Numbered from the stretch's first letter, positions 34,777-44,934 are shown. The stretch: 64,000 bases of DNA from CBDCRK01 sp965220955 (GCA_965220955.1 CBDCRK010000015.1:62001-126000), one strand, 5' to 3'. The notes: generated by a model not told the origin, from the sequence alone. Translations and numbers: made by a program.

Positions 34777-34998
34777 ATGGATTTTTTTGCATTGACAACA
34801 GCCGATATGCGATGTATTCGGAAAAAGCTTAATCTGACACAGAAACAGGCAGGAGAGATGTTTGGCGGAGGGCATAACGCCTTTAGCCATTACAAGTCCG
34901 GTTCTGCTCGTCCCCCCAAATCAACTGATACACGTCTTCGGCTTCTGGACAGTCATCCTGACCTGCTCAACGAGATACCAAAGGGAAAAGCAGCCTAG
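34777..34998 (+). CDS. MqsA-type HTH antitoxin remnant
   Basis: The 73-residue frame encodes the C-terminal HTH of an MqsA/YgiT-type antitoxin: MRCIRKKLNLTQKQAGEMFG, GGGHNAFSHYKSG, then RPPKSTDTRLRLLDSHPDLL. The N-terminal zinc-binding domain of MqsA is missing, and no MqsR-like toxin is nearby. It may still bind DNA. Probably a remnant. Confidence 0.65.
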   Translation: MDFFALTTADMRCIRKKLNLTQKQAGEMFGGGHNAFSHYKSGSARPPKSTDTRLRLLDSHPDLLNEIPKGKAA

Positions 34999-35093
34999 CA
35001 GAATGCCTCAGTTGCAAGGGATTTACTGCTTGAGGTTGAGTTCTCAAAAGTGCTAAGGTCAGGACAATTCAGCAACCGGCCCAGTGAGGGGTA

Positions 35094-35270
35094 ATGAAAA
35101 CCTTAGTAAAGAGCAACTCAGAAAGCACAAACGGTGGTGCAAATCTTGGCTTCGAGTGTGAACTCTGGAAGGCTGCTGACGTCCTGCGCACCAACGTGGA
35201 TGCGGCCGAGTACAAATATGTCCTGTTCTGGAATGAAGTTTCATGGATACTGCCTGTTTCACAAAATTAA
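35094..35270 (+). pseudogene. N-terminal remnant of a type I restriction methylase (HsdM)
   Basis: An ATG at 35094 opens a 58-codon frame beginning MKTLVKSNSES, with GGANLGFECELWKAADVLRT and NVDAAEYKYV. This is the conserved start of HsdM N6-adenine methylases (family pattern GGxxLGFEaeLWxaAdxLRxnmdaaEYK). After about residue 43 the match is lost and the frame ends in a TAA. No other hsd sequence is visible. It is a truncated relic directly before the helicase/type III operon. Confidence 0.7.
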
Positions 35271-35348
35271 CGAGGATTCGATGTAAAATCTAGTAAAATC
35301 AATAAGATAAATATCTGAGAGCTATAAAGTTGGCGAGGGAAGCTCCTT

Positions 35349-38217
35349 TTGAGGCTATTTGTGAATCTGACGAATTATCACGCAAAGTATCTTGCTCACG
35401 AGCTGACAAAGCGCTGTTCTTCGGACAGTGTTGAGAAACTCGCTGGCGCGCTAGTTGATGCCCAGGTTGACCTGAACCCGCATCAAGTCGATGCAGCGCT
35501 ATTTGCGTTTAAGTCACCGCTATCCAAAGGTGCCATTCTCGCGGATGAAGTTGGTTTGGGAAAGACGATCGAGGCGGGCTTGGTTCTATCCCAAAAATGG
35601 GCTGAACGAAAACGTCGCGTTCTTGTGATCACTCCTGCAAGCCTGCGTAAACAGTGGCACCAAGAGTTGCAGGAAAAATTCTTCTTACCCTGCCATATTC
35701 TGGAATCCAGATCCTACAATGCCGCGATCAAGCAGGGAAACCTTCGGCCTTTCCAAGCAGAGGAGATTATCATCTGCTCCTACCAGTTTACTCGTAGTAA
35801 ATCAGAGGACGTCAGCGCCACACCTTGGGACCTTATAGTCATTGACGAAGCGCACCGACTGCGGAACGTTTACAAACCATCTAACGTCATCGCCAATACA
35901 CTGAAACAAGCGCTCGGGAACAGACCGAAGCTGCTCCTCACTGCTACGCCGTTACAGAATTCACTCTTGGAGCTATACGGTCTAGTCAGTTTTATCGACG
36001 AACGTACCTTTGGCGACTTGAGGAGCTTCCGTGAGCAGTTTGCGAACCCGAATAACCCACGGGTGTTCGAGACGCTCAAGGCGCGGCTTCAACCCGTCTG
36101 CAAGCGAACGCTCCGCCGTCAGGTTCTGCCTTATGTTCGTTACACAAAACGGCTGCCCATCGTCCAGCCATTTACTCCCGAAGAAAGTGAAGATCGGCTC
36201 TACCACCTTGTTTCGGAATACCTTCGCCGCGATAATCTACAGGCCCTTCCCGTAAGTCAGCGCTTGCTCATGACGCTCGTCCTGCGCAAATTGTTGGCCT
36301 CTTCTACCTTTGCCATTGCTGGAGCCTTGGAAACCATCAGCCGACGTCTACATGAGCAGCTAAAGCAGACTGAGGAGGTGCAGAACCTCGAAGAAGATCT
36401 GGACAAAGATTTTGAAGCGTTAGACGAAATAGCCGAAGAATGGGATAAGGAGGAATCTGCACCGGAAACGTCCTCGACCAGTGAGCGCGCTGCAATTAAG
36501 CAGGAAATCGCCGATCTCGAAGGTTTTCGCACCTTGGCTGTATCCATCACTCACAACGCCAAAGGCCGAGCTCTGCTAACTGCCCTGCAAACAGCTTTCG
36601 TCAAAGCTGAGGAACTAGGAGCCGCCCGTAAAGCTATCGTCTTTACCGAGTCTCGCCGCACTCAAGACTATCTGCTCCGCGTGTTGGCCGACAGTTCGTA
36701 CAAAGAGGGCGTCGTTATCTTCAACGGCTCGAACAATGATGAAAAGTCTCGACAAATCTATGCCGATTGGCTCACCCGCCACGAAGGTACGGACCGTGTC
36801 ACAGGCTCACGGAGTGCGGATATGCGGTCGGCCCTAGTCGACTACTTCCGCGAGCAAGGCGAGATCATGATCGCTACAGAAGCGGGCGCAGAAGGGATCA
36901 ACCTTCAGTTCTGCTCCCTCGTTGTGAACTACGACCTACCGTGGAATCCCCAACGCATCGAGCAGCGCATTGGTCGCTGCCATCGCTATGGACAAGAGCA
37001 TGACGTGGTGGTCGTCAACTTTCCTCAATAAGAAGAACGCAGCAGATCAGCGGGTCTTCCAGCTCCTTTCCGAAAAATTCTTTCTGTTTGAAGGGGTTTT
37101 TGGTGCGAGTGATGAAGTACTGGGGGCTATCGAGTCGGGCGTAGAATTCGAGAAACGGATCGCCGACATCTACCAACGCTGTCGCACACCAGAAGAAATT
37201 AACGCTTCGTTCGACCAGTTGCAGAGTGAACTCAGCCAGCAGATTGACACGGCTATGACTCGCGCTCGCCAGCAGTTACTAGAAAACTTCGACAAGGAAG
37301 TGCTCGAAAAACTGCGTGTAAATTTAGAGAATAGCAGTACGTATCTGGACCGCTATGAGCGAATGCTGATGGACCTGACACGATACGAACTAGGAGACCA
37401 TGCTGAATTTCTCGACGATTGGCCAGCCTTTCAGCTAAAGTCCTGTCCTTTCCCGGGCGAAATTCCACCGGGCCTTTACGAATTACCTCGTCGTTCTGGT
37501 GAAGCACATCTCTACCGCCTTGCGCATCCGTTAGCACAGCACCTCTTGGCCCAAGCCAAAGACCGTTCTTTGCCCCCTGCAGAGATTGTCTTCGACTACA
37601 CCAATTATCCTGCCAGGGTCATCGTGCTTGAACCACTGGTAGGACAGTGCGGCTTGCTCCAGTTATCGTTGCTAACCGTTCAATCGCTTGACCAAGTTGA
37701 GGACTACCTGATCTTTGCCGCGATGACCGATAAGGGTCAACCTCTGGATGAGGAACAGACCCCTCGTCTGCTTAGAATACCGGCTCGGGATTGCCGTGTG
37801 CTGAACACCCTGCCTGTGAGCGCGGCCCTGGCTTCTATGACCGCGCTTCGCCAGGAAGCGATTTTACAGTCTATCTCTCATCGGAACGCTGCCTTTTTCG
37901 AGGCTGAAGCCAACAAACTGGACGGGTGGGCTGATGACCTCAAGGCTGGATTGGAGCGCGAGATCAAGGAACTTGACCGACAAATCAAGGAAGCCCGGCG
38001 CGCTGCAATCGCTGCGCTGACACTAGAGGAAAAGCTCGATGCGCAGAAGCGTATCAAAGCCATCGAAGCCCAGCGCAATACCAGACGGCGTGCGCTGTTT
38101 GACGCCCAAGACGATATCGACCACCGCCGCGAGCAACTTATCGCCGAAATTGAGGGCAAGCTCGAACAAAAGACAGCACTTCAGGAACTATTCTCTATCC
38201 GGTGGAAAATCTCATGA
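35349..38217 (+). CDS. SNF2/RapA-type helicase, split by a +1 frameshift
   Basis: Two overlapping frames (35349-37031 and about 37022-38217) form one SNF2-like protein of about 955 residues. The first has ADEVGLGKTIEAGL (Walker A), IDEAHRLRN (DEAH), LLTATPLQNS, and the SNF2 motif VI QRIGRCHRYGQEHDVVVVNF. The second continues as LNKKNAADQRVFQLLSEKF and a coiled-coil-rich C-terminal half. One extra base in TTTCCTC near 37021-37024 breaks the frame: reading TTTCTC restores VVVVNF-LNKKN. The start is a TTG behind GAGGGAAG, 78 bases after the hsdM remnant. It overlaps the AIPR gene by 4 bases (ATGA) and would supply translocase activity to the operon. Confidence 0.8.
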
Positions 38218-39770
38218 ATAGGGAGATTCCACTCGAAATCACACATCTTCGCACCCGTCTGCATCAGGATTTCACGAGCAAACTCCCTGAAGCGACTTTC
38301 GGCACTAATGAAGAAAAGGAAAAGAACTTTCTCTCCCGTGCCCTTGCTGCGTTTGCGATTCAACACCTTAGCGGATGTACCTTAGATGAGGCTGCGGCTG
38401 CAGTTGTTGATGGAGGTGGAGATAGCGGGATTGATGCTGTTCATTATTCGTCGGCTTCGCATCGGCTTTGGATCGTTCAAGCGAAATTCTTCGCAGACGG
38501 CCAAGGGGAGCCGTCACTGAGCGATGTCAGCAAATTCAAGAATGGGTTGGAGGCGCTTTTACAGGGACAGTTTGACGTCTTCCATGGAAACTCGGCATTG
38601 GCGCAGAGGATTCCTCAGCTTAAGGCCCACTTTGATGAGGCGGCTTTGGAGGTCAAAGCCATTCTGGTTTATTCTGGAATTCAACTTGTGTCCGAGGACC
38701 GCCTCCGGCTTTTCGAAGACCTGAGGCTCCGTTTTTCGCACGATTCGGATTACTTTGCATTCCAGCGCTACAACCTTACCAGCGTTCACGGGTGGCTGAC
38801 CGGTGCAGATGAAACGCCTGGGGTTGATATTGTTGAGCTAACCCTTCTCCAGCCGGGGCAAGTCAGCGCACCGTTTGAGACCTATTACGGCCTGATCGAC
38901 CTTGCCGACTTGGCGACACTGCATGCTAGGCATGGCAAGACTCTCGTTGCGGCCAACATCAGAAACTACAAGGGCTCTACCGAAGTCAATGATCAGATTC
39001 TCGCGACCATCCGCGAGGAACCCCAACACTTCTTCTACTTGAACAACGGCCTCACTGCCTATTGCGAGCGTATCGAGGTTCGCAACCTTGACCGTGGGAA
39101 CCTGCAACAGAAACGCCTTAAGGCCTACGGGTTTTCTATCGTCAATGGTGCACAAACTGTTGGCTCGATTGCTGCCTTCTTCGAATCCAACCCACAGCCC
39201 CCACCGCAAGGATACGTTTTTCTCAAAATCATTTGGTCCTCTGCGTTGGCCTGCCTGGAATACGACCAGAATTGTGACTTCTGCGCTCGCGTGCTTTCCA
39301 ACCGGAATTCGCTCTGGTCACTTGAGCCAGTTTTTCCTGCAACCGCTGAAATCCAGTCCCGCTATCACCGCTTATTCCGTCCAGACCGTTCGGCTCGGAC
39401 CGTGTGGCGAGCCGTTCAGGCACAGCGGGCAGTGGTAGAGCGGATGCGGGAGAATACACGTGCTTCGACAGGCAAACGAAAAGAGTTTTTCGAAAATGCT
39501 CGCTGGCTTGTGCTTCATCTAATTTTTCTACGCCAGCATCCGGAACGTAGCGAAGAATTGACGTTACGTGCGGCTGAGCTAGATACCCTTCGTCAAGAGA
39601 CAGATAGTGTTTCTGAAGCACTGTGGGCCTTCGCTGACCCCCTCGGACAGCATCGTCACTTCAGGACGATTTTTTGCAGCGCAGCTGATTGTCGGAATTT
39701 GAAAGGCGCGACAATGAACAGATTAGCACAAGGTGTACCTCCAGCCGCGCCACCGGCTAACGACACCTAA
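38214..39770 (+). CDS. AIPR (abortive infection phage resistance) protein with nuclease-like N-terminus
   Basis: The 518-residue protein starts at the ATG at 38214, overlapping the helicase stop. Its N-terminal part has a PD-(D/E)xK-like set, GDSGIDAVHY and LWIVQAKFF (residues about 70-95), suggesting a nuclease fold. The AIPR domain follows at about residues 220-335: YYGLIDLADLATL, NIRNYKGSTEVNDQI, EPQHFFYLNNGLTAYCERIE and KAYGFSIVNGAQTVGS. AIPR proteins were first linked to abortive phage infection. It is encoded between a helicase and a methyltransferase, so it is probably the effector nuclease of the system. The reading frame is complete. Confidence 0.85.
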   Translation: MNREIPLEITHLRTRLHQDFTSKLPEATFGTNEEKEKNFLSRALAAFAIQHLSGCTLDEAAAAVVDGGGDSGIDAVHYSSASHRLWIVQAKFFADGQGEPSLSDVSKFKNGLEALLQGQFDVFHGNSALAQRIPQLKAHFDEAALEVKAILVYSGIQLVSEDRLRLFEDLRLRFSHDSDYFAFQRYNLTSVHGWLTGADETPGVDIVELTLLQPGQVSAPFETYYGLIDLADLATLHARHGKTLVAANIRNYKGSTEVNDQILATIREEPQHFFYLNNGLTAYCERIEVRNLDRGNLQQKRLKAYGFSIVNGAQTVGSIAAFFESNPQPPPQGYVFLKIIWSSALACLEYDQNCDFCARVLSNRNSLWSLEPVFPATAEIQSRYHRLFRPDRSARTVWRAVQAQRAVVERMRENTRASTGKRKEFFENARWLVLHLIFLRQHPERSEELTLRAAELDTLRQETDSVSEALWAFADPLGQHRHFRTIFCSAADCRNLKGATMNRLAQGVPPAAPPANDT

Positions 39771-39786
39771 GAGGGACGACCAGAAG

Positions 39787-41517
39787 ATGTCCGTGAACCG
39801 CAAGCAGAAACTGGAGCTGACATGGATAGGAAAGGAGAACCGGCCCAAGCTGGAACCACGTATCTTGCTGGAGGATTCCGGGCTGTCCTACCATGCTTCG
39901 CGCCGCGTCACTGATCACGACATTTTTGATAACCGGCTCATCTTTGGCGACAACCTCCTCGCCCTCAAGGCGCTCGAACAAGAGTTCACGGGAAAAATCA
40001 AATGTATCTACATTGATCCTCCATTTAATACACAACAAGCGTTCGAACATTATGATGATGGAGTAGAACACTCGCTTTGGCTTGGTCTTATGCGAGATCG
40101 TTTAGAACTTCTTCGACGGTTGTTAGCACAAGATGGCACTTTGTTTGTCCACATCGACGATAACGAGTTAGGCTACATTATAGTATTGCTAGATGAAGTA
40201 TTTGGACGAGAGAATCGTCTCTACGTCATCACATTCAAGCAGGGGTCTGCGACTGGTCACAAGGCTATCAATCCTGGCTGTGTAAACACCACGAACTTCA
40301 TAATTATTTATGCGAAGGACAAGACCTGCTGGACTCCTAACCGATTGTTTACTGCGAGAGATCGCGACGAACGCTATGGGCAGTTCATTCAAAATATCAG
40401 TGCTTCCTACTCACAGTGGCAGATAACAACTCTTACAAAAGCCTTCGCTGACTCCAAGAGCATGCCTGAGAGACAGGCACGTGCATACTTGAAGACACGG
40501 CCTGACGAGATGGATGAGTTTGTTTCGGAGAATGCGACAAGTGTAATCCAGCTTGCTAGACCCAATTATGAAGGAGTCAGTGCTGAAGCGAAAAGGTTGA
40601 TAGATAAATCAGAACGAGAGAAGGACACAATTTTTCGGCTCGAGCGGAATGGCTTTTCCGACATTTATCTAAAAGCAGGCAAACGCCTTTTGTTTTACTC
40701 CGACAAGCTGAAACTAATTGATAACAAATGGGTCGCTGGCGAGCCACTTACTACACTATGGGATGATATTCTTTCCAACAACTTGCATGCTGAAGGTGGA
40801 GTGACTTTTCCGAAAGGTAAAAAGCCCGAGGGGTTAATAAAGAGAATGTTGGAACTTGCAACGAACCCGGGAGATTGGGTTCTAGATTCCTTTGCAGGGT
40901 CTGGCACCACAGGTGCGGTAGCCCACAAGATGGGCCGACGGTGGATCATGGTCGAGTTGGGTGAGCATTGTCAGACCCACATCATTCCGCGTCTGAAGAA
41001 GGTCATTGATGGTACCGATAACGGTGGGATTACGAAGGCCGTAGACTGGAAAGGCGGCGGTGGGTTCCGTTACTTCCGGCTTGCATCGTCTTTGCTGGAA
41101 AAGGACAAGTGGGGCAACTGGGTCATTAACAAAGCCTACAATGCCACGATGCTGGCCAAGGCGGTCTGTAAGCTAGAGGGCTTCGTCTATGCTCCGAGCG
41201 ATACAATCTACTGGCAGCATGGTTATTCCACCGAGCAGGATTTTATCTATGTGACTACGCAGAATCTTAATCACGACCAACTGCAGCAGCTCAGCGATGA
41301 GGTAGGCGAGCACTGCTCGTTACTCGTTATGTGCTCTGCTTTTCGTGCCAAGGCGGATCGGTACTCGAACCTCACAATCAAGAAAATCCCAAAGGCCGTC
41401 CTCTCCCGCTGCGAATGGGGCCACGACGATTACAGCCTACGGGTGGAAAACCTTCCCCTAGCCCCTCCTAAACCAGGCCAGCTAGAGTTAGGGTTCATAC
41501 TGGATGGAGACGGTTAA
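39787..41517 (+). CDS. mod: Type III restriction-modification methyltransferase (Mod-like)
   Basis: The 576-residue protein is a beta-class N6-adenine methyltransferase. The catalytic motif DPPFNT (residues about 77-82) precedes the SAM-binding motif LDSFAGSGTTGAVAHKMG (366 on), with a target-recognition region between. The start ATG at 39787 is 16 bases after the AIPR stop. The region 40070-40860 is lower in G+C than its flanks: 22 of 60 bases at 40141-40200 against 36 of 60 at 39841-39900. This suggests that the recognition domain was exchanged. The gene ends in TAATG, overlapping the res start by one base. It would protect self DNA from Res. Confidence 0.88.
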   Translation: MSVNRKQKLELTWIGKENRPKLEPRILLEDSGLSYHASRRVTDHDIFDNRLIFGDNLLALKALEQEFTGKIKCIYIDPPFNTQQAFEHYDDGVEHSLWLGLMRDRLELLRRLLAQDGTLFVHIDDNELGYIIVLLDEVFGRENRLYVITFKQGSATGHKAINPGCVNTTNFIIIYAKDKTCWTPNRLFTARDRDERYGQFIQNISASYSQWQITTLTKAFADSKSMPERQARAYLKTRPDEMDEFVSENATSVIQLARPNYEGVSAEAKRLIDKSEREKDTIFRLERNGFSDIYLKAGKRLLFYSDKLKLIDNKWVAGEPLTTLWDDILSNNLHAEGGVTFPKGKKPEGLIKRMLELATNPGDWVLDSFAGSGTTGAVAHKMGRRWIMVELGEHCQTHIIPRLKKVIDGTDNGGITKAVDWKGGGGFRYFRLASSLLEKDKWGNWVINKAYNATMLAKAVCKLEGFVYAPSDTIYWQHGYSTEQDFIYVTTQNLNHDQLQQLSDEVGEHCSLLVMCSAFRAKADRYSNLTIKKIPKAVLSRCEWGHDDYSLRVENLPLAPPKPGQLELGFILDGDG

Positions 41518-44189
41518 TGCATAGGCAAGTCAATGCGATCGCTGGTCGTCTGAGTTTACGACTACCGCAGCGCCGTTCGCTGGAAATACTGGATCGTGTT
41601 GCGGAGATTGTTCCGCCGCGAAAAACAACGGATTTGCAAGCCGCGCTTGCCATTGTTCAAAGCGAGTTGCCAACGGTCACTGACTTCGAACGAGATTTCC
41701 CTTCTCTCTGTTTTGCCTTGGCCACCGGGGTGGGCAAGACACGGTTAATGGGCGCCTTTATCAGCTACTTATACCTGGCGCATGGCATCAATAATTTTTT
41801 CGTACTGGCACCGAACCTGACTATCTATAACAAGCTGATTACCGACTTCACGCCCAACACACCGAAATATGTCTTTAAGGGTATTGCCGAATTCGCAGTC
41901 AATTCTCCAGCTATTATCACTGGAGATAATTACGATAAGCGCGATCCGCTCAGTGGAACACTATTCGGTGGAGTGTCGATTAACATCTTCAACATTTCGA
42001 AGATCAACTCGGAAGTGCGGGGTGGAAAAGCTCCACGTATCAAGCGGCTGTCCGAATACATCGGCGAGAGCTACTTTGATTACTTGGCTGGCCTTAACGA
42101 CCTCGTTCTCATTATGGACGAGTCGCACCGCTACCGCGCCTCGGCAGGTATCCGCGCAATTAACGAACTGAAACCGATTCTTGGTTTGGAGCTAACCGCC
42201 ACCCCGTTCGTAGAAACCAGTCGTGGGGCTATCCCGTTCAAGAACGTGATTTATGACTATCCACTGGCTAAAGCCATGGCGGATGGTTTCGTCAAGGAAC
42301 CGGCAGTGGTCACACAGAAAAACTTTGACCCCCGCCAGTTCACGCAGACTCAAATCGAAGAGATAAAGCTACAGGATGGCATCCGGCTCCACGAGAACAC
42401 CAAAGTCGAACTTGAGACCTATGCGCGCCAGACAGGGCAGCGAATTGTGAAACCGTTTCTACTGGTCATCGCCCGCGACATAACGCATGCAAGCCAATTA
42501 GTGCAGTTGATGCAGTCAGAGCAGTTCTTCGAAGGGCGCTACAAGGACAAGATCATCCAGGTGGATTCCAGTAAGACCGGCGCAGCAGAAGATGAAGTGG
42601 TGCAGCGACTTCTTGCTGTGGAAAGCCCTGAGGAACCGACGGAGATTGTCATCCATGTCAATATGCTCAAGGAGGGCTGGGACGTAACAAACTTGTACAC
42701 GATTATCCCACTCCGTGCGGCGAATGCGCGTATTCTCATCGAGCAGTCTGTTGGGCGTGGTCTCCGCCTGCCTTACGGCAAACGGACTAACGTGACAGCA
42801 GTCGATAGGCTCAATATTGTCGCCCACGACAAGTTTCAGGAGATTATCGACGAGGCAAATAAGCCGGATTCTGTTATTCGGTTGCAGGAGGTCATTCTAG
42901 ACTCAACCAAAGACTTTCAGAAAATGGTGACTATCGTCTCACGGCCGAACATCGCGGAACAGCTCACGACTCCTACATCTCAAGGGGGCGTCGGTCCTGC
43001 CCCGGTTGATGCATTGCAACCGATATTCACCAATGAGGCTGAGGGTCGAATTGCGCAGGCGACGTACGAGGTCATCAAACAATACGAAAAATTGCCAAGT
43101 TCGACTTACCTGCTGCATGAAGAAGTACAGCAAAAGATTGTTGAAAGAGTGGCAGAAGCTGTTGCTCCGGCTCAACTGGAATTGGCTGGCATCAGCGAGA
43201 AACCGGATATTGCCGAGATTGTCCAGAAAACCACTGATTTCGTTGTTCAGCAGACTATTGATATCCCGCGAATTCTTGTGGTGCCGACAGGTGAGGTCAG
43301 CACCGGCTTTCATCCATTTCGTCTCGATACTTCAGGTATCCACTACCAGCCGGTGGACAGAGATCTGCTCATCCAGCATTTACGCACACATGAGCAGGAA
43401 AGTTTGAGCTCCGACAGGAATAGTCAGCCGGAGCAGCGTCTAGAGGATTACCTTGTGCGGGGCCTTATCGACTTCGACGATATTTCCTACGATGAGCATG
43501 CAGACCTACTCTACGACCTCGCTGGGCAGATGGTGAAGCATCTCTTCAGCTACCTATCGGAAGATGAAGCCAGGAATGTGCTGATCTATCACCAGAAGCA
43601 ACTGGTCTTGTTTATCCATGCGCAGATGCAGGTGCATCAGTGGGAGAAAGCGACGGGGTACGATGTGGTCGTGAGTAAGGGGTTTACAGAGCTGAAGCTA
43701 AGCGCTTTTACTGCTGCCGCAACCGGCTCGATCCTCGACTTTCGTCAGACGGTGCAGGATAAAACCAGGATTGCCCAAATGCTCTTTGGCGGCTTTAAGC
43801 GCTGCCTTTATCTCATCCAGAAGTTTCAGTCCGATCCGGAGCGAAAGTTGGCGGTTATTCTGGATCGAGAAACGTTGAAGTGGTTCAGGCCAGCCAGGGG
43901 GCAGTTCCAGATTTACTATAAATCAGGTGCAGACCAGCTGGAATACCAGCCGGACTTTGTGGCGGAGACTGCGGAATGCATCTATATGCTTGAACCCAAG
44001 GCGCGAAACGAAATGAACGATGCTGAGGTTCAGGCCAAGAAGGACGCCGCGGTGAGGTGGTGCAGTTACGCTACGAATCATGCGGTGAGCAACGGAGGCA
44101 AAGCGTGGAAGTATCTGCTTATTCCGCACGATGCGATTGCCGAAAATATGACAATAGCAGGTCTGGCAAGTCAGTTCCTTGTTCAATAG
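41517..44189 (+). CDS. res: Type III restriction endonuclease (Res-like helicase-nuclease)
   Basis: The 890-residue enzyme has a superfamily 2 helicase core: LATGVGKTRLMG (Walker A, about residue 69), LIMDESHRY (DESH box, about 200), ELTATP, and EQSVGRGLRLPYG (motif VI). The C-terminal PD-(D/E)xK endonuclease is intact as PDFVAETAECIYMLEPKAR (about residues 810-830), with the P-D...E-x-K acidic pattern. It overlaps mod by one base. The length and domain order match type III Res subunits such as EcoP15I Res. The cut site and cofactor use cannot be deduced. Confidence 0.9.
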   Translation: MHRQVNAIAGRLSLRLPQRRSLEILDRVAEIVPPRKTTDLQAALAIVQSELPTVTDFERDFPSLCFALATGVGKTRLMGAFISYLYLAHGINNFFVLAPNLTIYNKLITDFTPNTPKYVFKGIAEFAVNSPAIITGDNYDKRDPLSGTLFGGVSINIFNISKINSEVRGGKAPRIKRLSEYIGESYFDYLAGLNDLVLIMDESHRYRASAGIRAINELKPILGLELTATPFVETSRGAIPFKNVIYDYPLAKAMADGFVKEPAVVTQKNFDPRQFTQTQIEEIKLQDGIRLHENTKVELETYARQTGQRIVKPFLLVIARDITHASQLVQLMQSEQFFEGRYKDKIIQVDSSKTGAAEDEVVQRLLAVESPEEPTEIVIHVNMLKEGWDVTNLYTIIPLRAANARILIEQSVGRGLRLPYGKRTNVTAVDRLNIVAHDKFQEIIDEANKPDSVIRLQEVILDSTKDFQKMVTIVSRPNIAEQLTTPTSQGGVGPAPVDALQPIFTNEAEGRIAQATYEVIKQYEKLPSSTYLLHEEVQQKIVERVAEAVAPAQLELAGISEKPDIAEIVQKTTDFVVQQTIDIPRILVVPTGEVSTGFHPFRLDTSGIHYQPVDRDLLIQHLRTHEQESLSSDRNSQPEQRLEDYLVRGLIDFDDISYDEHADLLYDLAGQMVKHLFSYLSEDEARNVLIYHQKQLVLFIHAQMQVHQWEKATGYDVVVSKGFTELKLSAFTAAATGSILDFRQTVQDKTRIAQMLFGGFKRCLYLIQKFQSDPERKLAVILDRETLKWFRPARGQFQIYYKSGADQLEYQPDFVAETAECIYMLEPKARNEMNDAEVQAKKDAAVRWCSYATNHAVSNGGKAWKYLLIPHDAIAENMTIAGLASQFLVQ

Positions 44190-44298
44190 ACCAATGTACT
44201 CAGGCACCTTCTCCGTAGAGAAACCCCTCTGGGTTCACAGTCATACAGTCATTCTGTTCTCTGCCTCAGAACATACAATGGGCAATTCTACGGCTGCA

Positions 44299-44760
44299 CT
44301 ACTCCGGCCAGAACCCTACGTCTAATACCTGCTCTGCGGTGAATGGACAGGGCGCCGGGAAGGTTTGTTCACTTAATCCGGTCTCGTCAATGGCGTCGGC
44401 CCGGGCGGGTGGGTATTCATTGTTGACTATGTGGGGAACCTGCCCTGCTAGGCTCGGGCTGTCACGCAGGAGTTTTTCGATCTCAATCCGCCCATTACGT
44501 ATAGACTGCCGCCAGGAAACGTTGCGCTTCTCTGGCTGATAGCACCATTTGAGCAGATGCAGCGTGACGTTGCGAATATGACTCTCCAGCGCCCGGCGCT
44601 CGCGTTTCCCCATGTCCTCTAACTCCTCTGCTAAATGCGCAATATCAACCTCCGCAAACCGCCGCTGCCGCAGCAGCGCAGCGGTTGTCATTGCCCAGGT
44701 GTAGAAATCCTGGTCATACAAACAGGGGTCCGAGTGAAGCGTGGGTACTGCCGAGCTCAT
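44299..44760 (-). CDS. DUF29 family protein
   Basis: The 153-residue protein starts at the ATG at 44760 behind AAAGGAGG; an upstream GTG at 44787 lies before that site. It has the DUF29 pattern YDQDFYTWAMTTAALLRQRR, then IAHLAEELEDMGKRERRALE, then LLKWCYQPEKR. DUF29 is common in cyanobacteria and proteobacteria, often near mobile genes, and its function is unknown. It lies convergent to res at the right edge of the defence island. Confidence 0.85.
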   Translation of the reverse strand: MSSAVPTLHSDPCLYDQDFYTWAMTTAALLRQRRFAEVDIAHLAEELEDMGKRERRALESHIRNVTLHLLKWCYQPEKRNVSWRQSIRNGRIEIEKLLRDSPSLAGQVPHIVNNEYPPARADAIDETGLSEQTFPAPCPFTAEQVLDVGFWPE

Positions 44761-44934
44761 GAGGGCAAGCCTCCTTTCGAGTGCCACTTTTCCCTTGCAC
44801 TATACGCTTTTTCACTGCTTCTGACTATGCTAGGGTCGCCCTTGTGGATCCGGCACAAGGGAGAGCAACGTATCAAGACCTACTCTGGATTAGGGTAACC
44901 TCCACTGGTATAAGATTTTATCAAGGAGCGTCTA

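Noticed and set aside
37000..37040. Programmed frameshift in the SNF2 gene
   Set aside because: No slippery heptamer or stimulating hairpin stands out, and similar single extra bases occur in unrelated genes nearby, so error or mutation is simpler.
32803..44760. BREX or DISARM system
   Set aside because: No PglZ, BrxC, PglX, DrmA or DrmB-like gene is present; the Mod-Res order fits type III restriction better.
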